From the NCBI RefSeq assembly GCF_016587375.1, contig NZ_BNJG01000002.1:1426001-1490000 (forward strand): a DNA stretch of 64,000 nt, in the 5' to 3' direction. The notes beneath the pieces are model-generated. The model was given only the letters and a program-made list of their open reading frames with translations. It was not told the origin of the DNA and did no database searches. Positions 1 to 9,181 of this stretch are shown piece by piece; position 1 is the first letter of the stretch; the number at the start of each line of letters is the position of its first letter. A program made the position numbers and the translations under genes. Source of the stretch: Ktedonobacter robiniae (GTDB lineage Bacteria; Chloroflexota; Ktedonobacteria; Ktedonobacterales; Ktedonobacteraceae).

Positions 1-2
1 CC

Positions 3-86
3 GACGATCTCGGTGAAATCGAGAGTGCTGCCTCGCAGATCACGGTGCAAGGAGCCAGGGGGAATGGACAAGAGCGATACGTTTAA
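3..86 (+). CDS. aldo/keto reductase, C-terminal end (partial)
   Basis: The window opens inside a reading frame that reads DDLGEIESAASQITVQGARG before a TAA at 84-86. The pattern (DL.EIE.A.S.ITVQGAR) is the usual C-terminal tail of aldo/keto reductases that use NADPH and have a TIM-barrel fold. Only about 27 residues are visible, so neither the active site nor the full length can be checked. It lies on the same strand as the SDR and AKR genes downstream. The family call rests on the tail alone. Confidence 0.5.
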   Translation, partial: DDLGEIESAASQITVQGARGNGQERYV

Positions 87-121
87 GGCTGTTCTTGACA
101 GCCATTTTCACCCATCCAGGT

Positions 122-226
122 GCTCCAGAGAACATCGGCGCGGTCCAGGTCGAGCTTACCGAAGGCGATCTGCGGAAGATTGACCACGCCATGTCCACTA
201 TCACGGTCCTGGGAGACCGCTACTAA
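122..226 (+). pseudogene. second aldo/keto reductase C-terminal remnant
   Basis: A short frame reads APENIGAVQVELTEGDLRKI and continues to ITVLGDRY, ending at TAA 224-226. This is again an aldo/keto reductase tail (ENIGA...L...DL..ID.A.S.ITV.G.RY). Upstream of about position 122 the frame stops resembling the family and there is no start codon with a ribosome site. It therefore looks like a decayed or deletion-truncated tandem copy of the preceding gene's 3' end. The two tails are only about 40 bp apart. Confidence 0.4.
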
Positions 227-268
227 AGGCCACCGAGTGGTCATGAGAAACAGATGAGAAGGAAAATG

Positions 269-1021
269 ATGAACGAGAACCAGAATATCATCGGAAAAGT
301 CGTTGTTATCACTGGCGCGAGCAGTGGCCTGGGCGAGGCGACGGCCCGGCATCTCTCCGCCGGGGGTGCTACCGTCGTGCTGGGAGCGCGGCGCACCGAG
401 CGCATCCAGGCACTGGCCAACGAACTGAACGGTGATGGGGGCAAGGCACTAGCCCTCCAGACCGATGTCACCGACGCCGATCAGATGAAACGCCTGGTCG
501 ATGCAGCCGTACAGACGTATGGGCGCGTTGATGTCATGATCAACAACGCCGGACTCATGCCACATTCGCCCCTTGAGCGCCTCAAGGTCGACGACTGGAA
601 CCGAACCATCGACGTGAACATCAAGGGGGTGCTCTACGGCATTGCGGCAGCGCTGCCGTATATGAAACAGCAAAAAGCTGGCCACATTATCAATGTCTCC
701 TCGGTGGCTGGTCATAAGGTTCGTCCTGGAAGCGCGGTCTATGCGGCAACCAAGACAGCCGTGCTGGTGATCTCTGAAGGGCTGCGCCAGGAAGTCAAAC
801 CCTATCACATCCGCACGACGGTGATCTCGCCGGGCGCGGTGACCACGGAACTGCCCAACAGCATCACTGAGCCGGATATTGCTGAAAACGTTCAGAAACT
901 CTATGAAGAAATGGCCATTCCGGCTGACTCCTTTGCGCGGGCCGTCGCCTTTGCCATGAGCCAACCCGACGACGTGGACATCAATGAAATCTTGTTCCGG
1001 CCCACCAGCCAGGAGCTTTGA
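269..1021 (+). CDS. SDR family NAD(P)-dependent oxidoreductase
   Basis: About 250 residues, normal for a classical short-chain dehydrogenase. Seen: the cofactor-binding TGASSGLGEA motif near residue 13, NNAG near 90, and the catalytic Ser (NVSSVAG) and Tyr-x3-Lys (YAATK) near 140-160. The Rossmann fold binds NAD(P)H and reduces or oxidises a carbonyl/alcohol; the substrate is not predictable. I prefer the ATG at 269, because AAGGA at 259-263 is well placed, over the ATG at 254, which has no ribosome site. The next gene begins 25 bp downstream, so the SDR and the aldo/keto reductase probably form a two-gene reductase operon. Confidence 0.9.
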   Translation: MNENQNIIGKVVVITGASSGLGEATARHLSAGGATVVLGARRTERIQALANELNGDGGKALALQTDVTDADQMKRLVDAAVQTYGRVDVMINNAGLMPHSPLERLKVDDWNRTIDVNIKGVLYGIAAALPYMKQQKAGHIINVSSVAGHKVRPGSAVYAATKTAVLVISEGLRQEVKPYHIRTTVISPGAVTTELPNSITEPDIAENVQKLYEEMAIPADSFARAVAFAMSQPDDVDINEILFRPTSQEL

Positions 1022-1046
1022 GGAGAAGCAAAAAGGAGAACTACCA

Positions 1047-1907
1047 ATGTCAGCTATTCCATCAGTCACCCTCAATAACGGGGTAAAGATGCCCCTCTTG
1101 GGGTTTGGCGTCTTCCAGATGCAGGACGCCGAAGAATGCGAACGCAGCGTTTACGACGCCATCCGCACCGGCTATCGCCTGATTGATACGGCGGCATCCT
1201 ATGGCAATGAAGAGGCCGTCGGCAAAGCCATCAAGCGGAGCGGTGTGCCAAGGGAAGAGCTGTTCGTCACCACCAAGCTCTGGATTCAGGATGCCGGGGA
1301 CGAACGCACCAGGCCAGCATTCGAGCGATCGTTGCAGCGGTTACAACTGGAGTATCTGGATCTCTACCTGATTCACCAGCCCTTTGGGGATGTGTATGGC
1401 GCGTGGCGCGCGATGGAGAAGTTGTACCAGGAAGGCCGGATACGCGCCATCGGGGTCAGCAACTTCTTACCCGACCGGTTGATGGACCTGATGGTACATC
1501 ACCACGTCGTTCCTGCCGTCAATCAGGTTGAAACCCATCCGTTCAATCAGCAAATCGAAACCCAGACCTTCTTGCAGGAAAACCATGTTCAGATAGAATC
1601 CTGGGGACCGTTTGCCGAAGGCAAACACAACATTTTCGAGAACGAGTTGCTGCGTTCCATCGCAGGCAAGTATCAGAAAACCGTGGCGCAAGTCATTCTG
1701 CGCTGGCTGACCCAAAGAGGGGTCGTGGTAATTCCCAAATCAGTCCGTAAGGAACGAATCGTGGAAAACTTCACCATCTTCGATTTCGATCTGAGCCCGG
1801 AAGATATGGCGGCGATGAGGACGCTGGACACCAAAACCAGCAGCTTCTTCGACCACCGTGACCCCAACATCGTGAAGAGGTTGGGCGAAGCAACACGTCC
1901 GACCTAA
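1047..1907 (+). CDS. aldo/keto reductase (2,5-diketo-gluconate reductase-like)
   Basis: 286 residues starting MSAIPSVTLNNGVKMPLLGF after an AAGGAG at 1033-1038. The catalytic tetrad is visible: Asp and Tyr in DTAASYGNE, Lys in TTKLW, His in LYLIHQP. The NADPH-binding IPKSVRKERI motif is near residue 230. The family reduces aldehydes and ketones with NADPH in the cytoplasm. It follows the SDR gene closely on the same strand, so a joint carbonyl-detoxifying or sugar-reducing role is a reasonable inference. The longer frame starting at 984 lacks a ribosome site and runs into the SDR stop, so it was not chosen. Confidence 0.9.
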   Translation: MSAIPSVTLNNGVKMPLLGFGVFQMQDAEECERSVYDAIRTGYRLIDTAASYGNEEAVGKAIKRSGVPREELFVTTKLWIQDAGDERTRPAFERSLQRLQLEYLDLYLIHQPFGDVYGAWRAMEKLYQEGRIRAIGVSNFLPDRLMDLMVHHHVVPAVNQVETHPFNQQIETQTFLQENHVQIESWGPFAEGKHNIFENELLRSIAGKYQKTVAQVILRWLTQRGVVVIPKSVRKERIVENFTIFDFDLSPEDMAAMRTLDTKTSSFFDHRDPNIVKRLGEATRPT

Positions 1908-1916
1908 ACGGACGTG
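1894..1916. terminator. short hairpin at the convergent AKR/Gfo junction
   Basis: Arms CACGTCCG (1894-1901) and CGGACGTG (1909-1916) pair perfectly around a 7-nt loop that contains the AKR stop codon. There is no strong T-run, so termination would be weak or factor-assisted. Confidence 0.4.
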
Positions 1917-1976
1917 CGGCCCGTGTGCATCTGGTAACGGAGAGAGCGTTTTCCGAGGGAAAAGAGCACAAAAAGG

Positions 1977-2963
1977 TTATGCAGTTGAGACGCGCTGGCC
2001 GGTTTCGAAGGAGCGAATGGCCGCATGGGCCAGTTCCAATGCGCGGCGGCCTACTTCGGCCGGGACAGGGGGTCTCTGGCCCTGTTTAAAGGCTTGCAGC
2101 ACGGCATCCAGATGTTTGTCGAAGGTACGGTGAAACTCGCGGTCCCTATCGTTAAAATAGCCCGCCTGCCAGATTTCCCCTGTCTCGTTACCAGCGGCCT
2201 GGAAGGTATAGCGGCGCACTGTATCCTCGATCAAGATACGCCCTTTGTCGCCATTAACTTCGACGAAGTGCGTGCCGGGATAGGCATACGATGTGTCATA
2301 TGATCCTACGAGGCTGCCGACGGCGCCACTGGCGAAGCGCAGAGCCAGCACAAGCGTGCGATACCCACTACCCGTTTTGTCGGTCATCTGGGCCGCTACC
2401 GAGGCTATCGGGCCACACAGAAATTCCAGCATGTCAAAACCGTGGCACTGGGTCTCTATAAGGTTGGCATGTGGATGATCGCTGCGTCCCTCGCCCCCAA
2501 AGCGCCAGGTAGCGAATGAAATATCGCCCAGGCGCCCATCAGCAATGGCCTGGTAAGCCATCTGCACCGGGCGTGCATAGCGATGGTTAAAGTTGATCGC
2601 GAAGAAGAGCGAGTGTTTAGCGGCTTCGTTCAGCAAGATGTCCGCTTCGCCCAGGTCGAAGACGAGCGGTTTTTCTACTAGCAGTGGAAAGCCAGCCTGG
2701 ATGATGCGCAGGGTCGTGGCGAAATGCTCCTGATTGGGGAGGCAGACGCTTACCAGGTCAGGCTGCTCTTGCTCCAGCAACTTATCCAGGTCATTATAGG
2801 CACGCACGCCATAGGCTTCGGCGCGGGCACGGGTTTTCTCCTCGGAGCGTCCAAAGATGGCGCAGAAATCGACATCGGACCTCTCGGAGAAGACACGCGC
2901 ATGTTGAAGTCCCCAGGAACCCGCGCCTGCCAGGGCGACTTTTATCCGTTTCTCTCTGCTCAT
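1977..2963 (-). CDS. Gfo/Idh/MocA family oxidoreductase
   Basis: 328 residues. The N-terminal Rossmann motif AGAGSWGLQHARVF is near residue 11, VEKPL near 95 carries the catalytic Lys of the EKP motif, and the C-terminal alpha/beta domain follows. Members oxidise or dehydrate sugars, inositols and amino-sugar derivatives with NAD(P). Its start overlaps the stop of the upstream dehydrogenase by 4 bp (ATGA, 2960-2963), implying translational coupling. With the LacI regulator it forms a three-gene operon, so a role in catabolism of a specific sugar or polyol is likely, but the substrate is not evident. Confidence 0.9.
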   Translation of the reverse strand: MSREKRIKVALAGAGSWGLQHARVFSERSDVDFCAIFGRSEEKTRARAEAYGVRAYNDLDKLLEQEQPDLVSVCLPNQEHFATTLRIIQAGFPLLVEKPLVFDLGEADILLNEAAKHSLFFAINFNHRYARPVQMAYQAIADGRLGDISFATWRFGGEGRSDHPHANLIETQCHGFDMLEFLCGPIASVAAQMTDKTGSGYRTLVLALRFASGAVGSLVGSYDTSYAYPGTHFVEVNGDKGRILIEDTVRRYTFQAAGNETGEIWQAGYFNDRDREFHRTFDKHLDAVLQAFKQGQRPPVPAEVGRRALELAHAAIRSFETGQRVSTA

Positions 2964-3994
2964 TGCGCGATAACAACCTTTCCGGTTTTCCCACTAAAGA
3001 AGAGTTCAAAGGCCTGCTGAATCTCGCTGACAGGAAAGGTATGCGTAATAATCTGGCGTAGGTAGGAGCGATGTTGCTGGAGTAACACAAGGTTGTGCGT
3101 AAGCTCCTGGTAGGCAAAATATTCGCTACCCATGACAGCTCGCTCGGTGGCAATAAGATCGGAGGAGACATGAAGTTGCAGGTCCTCACCATGACCGACA
3201 CAGACCAGGACACCTCGCTGTGCCAATACTCCCAGGGCATCCTGGCGCGCAGCCTGTTTGCCGCTGCTATCGACGGCCAGGTCAACGCTTAAGATACCAT
3301 GCTTGCGGACCCCTTCCGCAAGCGTTGTCTCTTTAAGCTGAATCGGCTTCCCACCTAACTGCTCCGCCAGGGCCAGGCGATATTCGCTCACGTCCGAGAT
3401 CAAGACGGGGAAATCCTCTCCCAGCAAGACTTTCGCCATCGTCAGCACCGCCAGGCCGATAGGACCAGCGCCGGTGACCACTAACGACTCTATATCAGGA
3501 TGGACAAGTCGCGCACGCTTAATGGCATGACCACCGGTCCCCATGATGTCGAGTAGTAAGGTAGCATCGGCAAAGGAAAGGTCAGGGTCTATGGGGAAGA
3601 AGATGTTTTCATGAATAAGTTCATAGGAGCCGTAGCCGCCATCTCTGTTAAAACCCATATCGCCGCGTTTATTTAAACACTGGTTAGTAAAGCTCTTGTG
3701 GCAGGAGCGGCAGGAGCCACAGTAATCCATCAGGAAAATAACGCCTGGGGTCCCAAGAGGAGTATGCGTGCCTGGTCCCGCCGCGATGACAACACCGCTT
3801 GCTTCATGACCTGGCGTCACAGTGGACCCGGCGTAAAACTGCTCACGGTCCGTACCGCAGATAGCATTGGCCTTAACCTGAATCAGGAGCTCTCCCTCCC
3901 CTGGTGTCGGCACACCTTTTTCGATGAAATCAATCTTGCCCTGTCCAACAAAATTTGGGACCCGCACCCTTGCCGGTACAACGCTCTGTGTCAT
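2960..3994 (-). CDS. zinc-dependent medium-chain alcohol/polyol dehydrogenase
   Basis: 344 residues, typical of the MDR superfamily. Seen: catalytic-zinc region CGTDREQF, GHEASGVV with the zinc-ligand His-Glu, the structural-zinc cysteine cluster CGSCRSCHKSFTNQC near residue 95, and the nucleotide-binding GAGPIGL near 175. This resembles sorbitol/threonine/galactitol dehydrogenases, which oxidise secondary alcohols with NAD(P)+. It lies between a LacI regulator (17 bp away) and a Gfo/Idh/MocA enzyme (4-bp overlap) in one operon. Substrate identity is inferred only as a polyol or sugar alcohol. Confidence 0.88.
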   Translation of the reverse strand: MTQSVVPARVRVPNFVGQGKIDFIEKGVPTPGEGELLIQVKANAICGTDREQFYAGSTVTPGHEASGVVIAAGPGTHTPLGTPGVIFLMDYCGSCRSCHKSFTNQCLNKRGDMGFNRDGGYGSYELIHENIFFPIDPDLSFADATLLLDIMGTGGHAIKRARLVHPDIESLVVTGAGPIGLAVLTMAKVLLGEDFPVLISDVSEYRLALAEQLGGKPIQLKETTLAEGVRKHGILSVDLAVDSSGKQAARQDALGVLAQRGVLVCVGHGEDLQLHVSSDLIATERAVMGSEYFAYQELTHNLVLLQQHRSYLRQIITHTFPVSEIQQAFELFFSGKTGKVVIAQ

Positions 3995-4011
3995 GTCACA
4001 ACCTTTCGTTA

Positions 4012-5022
4012 TTAACAGGATTTGCGTTTTATAAGTGTCAGTTCAAAGATCTGTGGTTCTGGCTGCTCAAGCGGCTTCACTCCCTGAATGCGTTCGAGCA
4101 GGAGGCGGGCACTGGCAGAACCCATCTCATAGATAGGCTGATGAATCGTGGTGAGAGGTGGATGAACGAGCGAGGCTGTGGGAATATCATCAAAGCCGAT
4201 AACCGCGACCTCCTCCGGGACAGCGATTTTGTGCTCGGCCAGGTAGTGCAAAGCACCTAAAGCCGAGAGGTCATTCGCCGCGAAGATGCAGGTTAACTCG
4301 GGATGGCGCTGTAGGAGCGCTTCAGTTGCACTAATACCCTTATCAAAGCGGAAGTCGGCCTGGGCAATCGGCAATTGTGGATGCCTATCAATGGTATCAA
4401 TCTCGATATGCTGCCAGTTCATCGCATCCAGATAGGCGCGCAAACGTAAATCTGAGAAGCGTAGCCCTGGTGGTCCCGCCAAAAAGCCAATACGCCTATG
4501 CCCACACTCAAAGGCCCATTGCAGCGCCTCCATCGCTCCCCCATAGTGATCGACTGTGATGTCAGAAGTACCTATTGCCTCGCCATGGTCAATCACTACC
4601 AGGGGCAGACCCACCTCAGAGAGTTTACGCTTCAATACATTGGCATTCGCTGGAGAGAGCAGGATCACGCCATCAACCAGTTGCTGGCGCAGCATCTCAA
4701 CCGTGTTGAGTTCATGCTCCATCTGCCACAGGGTATCCAACAACATCATGGTATACCCCTGCCGGCGCGCTTCATCTGAGATACCACTCGCGATACCAGG
4801 CACAAACGGGTTTGTCAGGTCATGCACGACGACACCAATGATCATGGTACGCTTTTTGGCTAAGGCACGCGCCACCCCATTCGGAGCGTATTGCAGCTTC
4901 TTAATCGCGTCCAAGACTTTATCACGCGTCTCCTGACTTACATATCCTGTATTGTTCAAAACGCGCGAGATGGTTCCGACTCCCAGGCCAGTCTCCTTCG
5001 CGATATCCCGAATCGTTGCCAT
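4012..5022 (-). CDS. LacI family transcriptional regulator
   Basis: 336 residues: N-terminal helix-turn-helix ATIRDIAKETGLGVGTISRV with the hinge helix motif (residues 2-60), then a periplasmic-binding-protein-like sensor domain with FVPGIASGI and IGFDDIPTASLVHPPLTTI. It is the first gene of an operon with an MDR dehydrogenase and a Gfo/Idh/MocA oxidoreductase. A perfect palindrome lies just downstream of a consensus-like promoter (5046-5096), so it probably represses itself and the operon until the sugar-like effector binds. GAAGGGAAAG precedes the ATG. Confidence 0.93.
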   Translation of the reverse strand: MATIRDIAKETGLGVGTISRVLNNTGYVSQETRDKVLDAIKKLQYAPNGVARALAKKRTMIIGVVVHDLTNPFVPGIASGISDEARRQGYTMMLLDTLWQMEHELNTVEMLRQQLVDGVILLSPANANVLKRKLSEVGLPLVVIDHGEAIGTSDITVDHYGGAMEALQWAFECGHRRIGFLAGPPGLRFSDLRLRAYLDAMNWQHIEIDTIDRHPQLPIAQADFRFDKGISATEALLQRHPELTCIFAANDLSALGALHYLAEHKIAVPEEVAVIGFDDIPTASLVHPPLTTIHQPIYEMGSASARLLLERIQGVKPLEQPEPQIFELTLIKRKSC

Positions 5023-5045
5023 ACTTTCCCTTCATCTTCAGATGT

Positions 5046-5096
5046 GGAACCGGTTCCCTATCAATTAGTATAGGGAAAAGAAGCCTCTCCTGTCAA
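5046..5096 (-). promoter_or_regulatory. promoter and LacI-type operator of the 4.0-5.0 kb operon
   Basis: On the minus strand: TTGACA (complement of 5091-5096), an 18-bp spacer, TATACT (complement of 5067-5072). Immediately downstream, over the expected start site, is the perfect 12-bp palindrome GGAACCGGTTCC (5046-5057), a typical LacI-family operator. A second dyad TTCCCTAT/ATAGGGAA (5054-5061 and 5070-5077) brackets the -10 region. The layout fits repression by the adjacent LacI protein. Confidence 0.8.
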
Positions 5097-5106
5097 GTTT
5101 TATCGC

Positions 5107-5135
5107 TTGAGCTTAGTAAGAAAGCAGAGTAGAAT
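5107..5135 (+). promoter_or_regulatory. candidate sigma70-type promoter of the LuxR gene
   Basis: TTGAGC (5107-5112), 17-bp spacer, TAGAAT (5130-5135), about 40 bp upstream of the start codon at 5175. It is back-to-back with the divergent LacI promoter. Seen in sequence only. Confidence 0.5.
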
Positions 5136-5174
5136 AGGGGGAAGACAATCTGTGACCAGACCAGGAGAACAAGC

Positions 5175-7835
5175 ATGTACACGTTCGCAATTCCCCCCAC
5201 CCTTTTTCTCGGACGCGAGCAGGAAATCGCCGAGATTAGCGCGCTGTTGGACAATCCATCCTGCCGTTTATTGACACTCGTTGGCCCGGGTGGAATCGGT
5301 AAGACGCGCCTGGCAATGGAAGTTGCCGCCCATAAACGCGCTTTGTTCTCCGATGGCGTCTATTTTGTGCCGCTCGCTGCACTGAACCAGGCCGATGAAC
5401 TGCTCACGGCTATCGCCGAAGCTATGCCGTTTCGTTTTCAGCAGGACCAGCGCAGCCCGCGCGAACAGTTTTTTGCCTATTTGCGCGAGAAGCAGGCGCA
5501 GCGTCTCCTCCTGGTGCTGGATGATGTTGAGCGGCTCCTGGACGGCGTGGACCTCATTTCCGACATCCTGGCAGCCACGACCAACCTGCAAATTCTCGTT
5601 ACCTCTCGCGAGACACTTAACTTGCAGGAAGAATGGGTCCGACAGATTGGAGGCCTGACCTATCCCGGGCAAGCAGAGGGCGAGCCGCTTAGGGAGTATA
5701 GCGCGATACAGTTGTTTCTAGACCGGGCGCGGCGCATACGCGGTGACTTCGACCTGGCTGAAGACCGCAAGAGCGTGGTGGACATCTGCCGCCTCGTCGA
5801 AGGGATGCCGCTGGCTATCGAGCTAGCGGCCGGTTGGCTGAAGACGCTCCAACCTGCCGATATCGCCCAGGAAATCCAACACAACCTAAATTTGCTCGCG
5901 ACCCGTTCGCGCAATCTGCCGGAGCGACACAGGAGTATCCGCATTGTCTTTGATCATTCCTGGCAACTCATGACGGAACACGAGCGTGATGTCTTCCAGA
6001 GGATATCCATCTTTCGCGGCGGCTTCACACGCGAGGCAGCACAGATTGTGGCCGGAGCCTCCCTCGATACGCTGGCCGGTCTGATTGATCAATCGATGAT
6101 TCGTTTGAATGCAGCGGGACGCTATAATATCCATGAATTGCTGCGACAGTACGGCGCGGAACAACTGGAGGCCGCAGGCCAGACAGAGGCTATACAGCAA
6201 GCGCACATCGATTATTATCTCGGACAACTTCACAGGCTTGAGCGCGACATTAAAGCCCAACAGCAAATCGCCGCGCTAGACACCATCGCAGCAGACTTTG
6301 AGAATATGCGTCACGCCTGGCATCTGGCCATACAGCAGAGGCAGTTTGTGACCCTTTCCCGAGCCGTCGAAAGCCTTCATTTGTTCGCCGATATGCGCGG
6401 GCGATATCACGAAATTATGGCACTGCTACGGACAGCAGTCGAGCAGTTCCCATCCTCCCCCTCTCAAGAGCAGCTAGCCATGCGCTACCGCATCCAGGCG
6501 CGACTGGCACGCCTGATCTTGCTGAGTCACCTGCGCATAGATGAAGGTTTACGCGCCCAGATCGACAACTGCCTGGCAACGGCACGTGCGCGACAGGACC
6601 AGGCGGAAATTGGCTTCTGCTTACTGGTCTCAGGTATTCATATCGTTTATGAAGTAGAGAATGAAGAAAACTATGCCTATCCCAGAGCTGTGGCGCTCTT
6701 TCGGGAATCTGCCACTGTATTTGAGGCACTTGGCGATACTTTTTACCGGGCAGAGGCACTGGCCTGGTTAGCATGTAATACGCTAGAGATCTTTAATAAA
6801 GAGCAAATTTCGAGCCAGGAACTCCTCAAGCAAAGCCTCAAGCTGAGGCGCGAGATCGGGGATTCCAATGGCATAGCCTGGATTTCCCTCAACCTGACCG
6901 AGGTCGCGCTTGCAAAACTAGATTACATCGCCTATGAGCATTATGCGCGTGAGGCTCTTGCGTTGATGCGTGAGATCGGCAGCGTCAAAGGCATCCTGCA
7001 AGCGATGTTCAAGCTAGCCCTGACAAGCCTCTTGAAGGGCGACCTGGAGGAAGCCTTAACTCTCGCAGAGGATATGCGTGACCTGGCCGAGAAAACCAAC
7101 AGCCAGGATGGTTCAATCTCGGCAGCGGACATCCTGGCCTTTCTGTACTGTGTAATGAATGAAACATATACAGAAACCTCGGTGCTAGTTCCTGCAAGTC
7201 AGACGACATCGCAGGAGCTATTCTTCAACAGTCACGGCGATCTGGATATATGCTGGGGGCAAACGATAGTGGACTGCGAGCGGGGCCAATATGCATCCGC
7301 CAGGCAACGCTATGCCTCTTTATTCTGGGGGCGCCATGACGATCCCGGTCCCGCAACCATCTGCCTGGCGCTCGAAGCCGTCGCGCTCGCTAATGAGGGC
7401 ATGCCAGAAAAAGCGGTTGAACTGCTGGGCCTGGCTTTTCATCAGCCCGCCTGGGCGAATGGCTGGCTCCATCGCTGGCCTCTACTCAAACGCCTGCGTG
7501 TCAACCTGAAACAACGACTGGGCGAGGAGGCGTATCGAGCCGCCTGTGAACGCGGTCGTAGCCACGGCCTGGAAACGATGATCCAGTCGATCCTGGGCGA
7601 AGAAGATGATGCCCCCCGCGAGACCGTCAAACAGGCGCTCCTCGAACCGCTGAGCGGGCGTGAAGTAGAGGTCCTGGGCTTGATTGCCGAGGGCTTTTCC
7701 AACAACGAGATTGCCCGCCGCCTGGTACTCTCGGTAGGCACCGTCAAAGTCCATACCCGCAACATCTACGGCAAGCTAGGTGTGGGCAGCCGCACCCAGG
7801 CCCTCGCCCAGGCCACCAGGCTCAATCTCCTCTAG
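5175..7835 (+). CDS. LuxR-family ATPase regulator (NB-ARC/TPR/LuxR C-terminal HTH)
   Basis: 886 residues. N-terminal P-loop GPGGIGKTRLAM near 37-48, Walker B LLLVLDDVERLL near 115, sensor VTSRETLNL, then a long alpha-helical TPR-like region, and a C-terminal LuxR HTH (LSGREVEVLGLIAEGFSNNE onward, about residues 815-880). This is the STAND/LAL-type architecture: an ATP-dependent switch whose helical repeats sense a ligand or partner and whose HTH binds DNA. AGGAG at 5161 supports the start. It stands alone between a divergent LacI operon and a convergent antiporter gene, so its targets are not evident. Confidence 0.9.
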   Translation: MYTFAIPPTLFLGREQEIAEISALLDNPSCRLLTLVGPGGIGKTRLAMEVAAHKRALFSDGVYFVPLAALNQADELLTAIAEAMPFRFQQDQRSPREQFFAYLREKQAQRLLLVLDDVERLLDGVDLISDILAATTNLQILVTSRETLNLQEEWVRQIGGLTYPGQAEGEPLREYSAIQLFLDRARRIRGDFDLAEDRKSVVDICRLVEGMPLAIELAAGWLKTLQPADIAQEIQHNLNLLATRSRNLPERHRSIRIVFDHSWQLMTEHERDVFQRISIFRGGFTREAAQIVAGASLDTLAGLIDQSMIRLNAAGRYNIHELLRQYGAEQLEAAGQTEAIQQAHIDYYLGQLHRLERDIKAQQQIAALDTIAADFENMRHAWHLAIQQRQFVTLSRAVESLHLFADMRGRYHEIMALLRTAVEQFPSSPSQEQLAMRYRIQARLARLILLSHLRIDEGLRAQIDNCLATARARQDQAEIGFCLLVSGIHIVYEVENEENYAYPRAVALFRESATVFEALGDTFYRAEALAWLACNTLEIFNKEQISSQELLKQSLKLRREIGDSNGIAWISLNLTEVALAKLDYIAYEHYAREALALMREIGSVKGILQAMFKLALTSLLKGDLEEALTLAEDMRDLAEKTNSQDGSISAADILAFLYCVMNETYTETSVLVPASQTTSQELFFNSHGDLDICWGQTIVDCERGQYASARQRYASLFWGRHDDPGPATICLALEAVALANEGMPEKAVELLGLAFHQPAWANGWLHRWPLLKRLRVNLKQRLGEEAYRAACERGRSHGLETMIQSILGEEDDAPRETVKQALLEPLSGREVEVLGLIAEGFSNNEIARRLVLSVGTVKVHTRNIYGKLGVGSRTQALAQATRLNLL

Positions 7836-7910
7836 GGTATTCAGCAGCGCGGCCCCAGGTCCCATAGGCGCCTGTTAATGATTCCGCTGGCAAAGTAACT
7901 TCGGCATCTA

Positions 7911-9122
7911 TTAGCTGGGAGTGAAGAAGGTGCCGACGGCGAGGATGAGGTAGAAGGCACAGAGGAGCAGGCCCTCAAGCCAGGTGGATTCGCCATCGAG
8001 GCTGATCAGGGCGTAGAGGAAGGCCACAAGGGCAAAGAGCGAGACTTCCAGCATGGAAAAGTTCAGATCGAGAGGCGACCCCATCAGCGTACCCGCGAGA
8101 ACCAGGATGGGAGCCGCCAGCAGCGCGATCTGGATCGAGGAGCCAGCCGTAATCGCCAGGGAGATCTCCATATGATCGTGCATAGCAGAGGTGATGGCGG
8201 AGAAGTGCTCAGCGGCATTGCCTACGATAGGGATAATGATCAGGCCGACGAAGAAAGGGTTCAACCCCACCTGGTGCGTCAGTGGCTCAATGGTGCCAAC
8301 CAGGATCTCGCTTACAAAGGCCGTCACAGCCGTCACGCCCGCCAGTACCAGCAGGGGCAGCCAGAGCGAGTGATACCAGAGAGTATTTATACTGCCGAAG
8401 AAGCCACGCCCCTGCGTCCTTTGTGGTACCACTAGATCATCCTTGCCGATAGGCACCTGGGCATAGGCCAGTTCATGCGCCGCTACAGCCATCCCGGCCT
8501 TCCCTTTAGCGGTCTCTGTTCCCGCGACGGGCTCTTCGCGCATGGCACGCACGCCAAAGACGGAGTAGGCGATATAGGCCACATAACACACCAGCAGGAC
8601 AAGCGCGACCCCGATGCTCAAGAGATGTAGCTGGCTGCCGCGCACAACCGCACTTCCAGGTTGAGTGCTCTCGCCAACTGTAGCTAGTAGGGAGGGAATG
8701 CCCATGCCGATCACGGCCAGGGCCAGCATCGAGGCGTATTCGCCCGCCACACGCGCACTAAAGAGTTGGCGGCGATAGCGCCATCCTCCCAAGAGCATAG
8801 CGGTCCCCAACACGAGCAGGGCGTTACCAATAATGGAACCAGCCAACGAGGCGCGCACGACCTCAGGCAAACCAGCCCTCAACGCCGCCAGGCCAATAAT
8901 GATCTCTGCGGCATTGCCAAAGGTCGCGTTGAGCAGGCCACCAATGCCATGCCCCAGGCGTTCAGCCAGGACCTCCGTGGCCAGGCCAATCAAGCCAGCC
9001 AGCGGGACCAGTCCCAGCGCAGCCAATATAAAGAGCAGCAAAGCCGAGGCATGCTGCGTCTCGGCGATAAAGACAGCGGGAACCGCCAGTAAGAGCAAAT
9101 AGAGCCAGCGCGTCATGGTCAT
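7911..9122 (-). CDS. cax: calcium/proton exchanger (CaCA superfamily)
   Basis: About 400 residues with some 11 hydrophobic segments. The two inverted alpha-repeat motifs of CAX proteins are visible, GNATFGNAAEIIIGL-type near residue 65 (NATFGNAAEIIIGLAAL) and IVGNAAEHFSAITSA near residue 300; their acidic residues carry Ca2+. It exports Ca2+ in exchange for H+ across the cytoplasmic membrane. A GGGAGG lies 3 nt from the ATG at 9122 and 9 nt from the in-frame ATG at 9116, so the latter may be the true start. A long hairpin (9182-9249) separates it from the upstream hydrolase gene. Confidence 0.88.
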   Translation of the reverse strand: MTMTRWLYLLLLAVPAVFIAETQHASALLLFILAALGLVPLAGLIGLATEVLAERLGHGIGGLLNATFGNAAEIIIGLAALRAGLPEVVRASLAGSIIGNALLVLGTAMLLGGWRYRRQLFSARVAGEYASMLALAVIGMGIPSLLATVGESTQPGSAVVRGSQLHLLSIGVALVLLVCYVAYIAYSVFGVRAMREEPVAGTETAKGKAGMAVAAHELAYAQVPIGKDDLVVPQRTQGRGFFGSINTLWYHSLWLPLLVLAGVTAVTAFVSEILVGTIEPLTHQVGLNPFFVGLIIIPIVGNAAEHFSAITSAMHDHMEISLAITAGSSIQIALLAAPILVLAGTLMGSPLDLNFSMLEVSLFALVAFLYALISLDGESTWLEGLLLCAFYLILAVGTFFTPS

Positions 9123-9181
9123 TTACCTCCCAATCCAAACCATTTCTCTTTCCAGTCTGACCAGGCGCAAAAAACTGAGGC

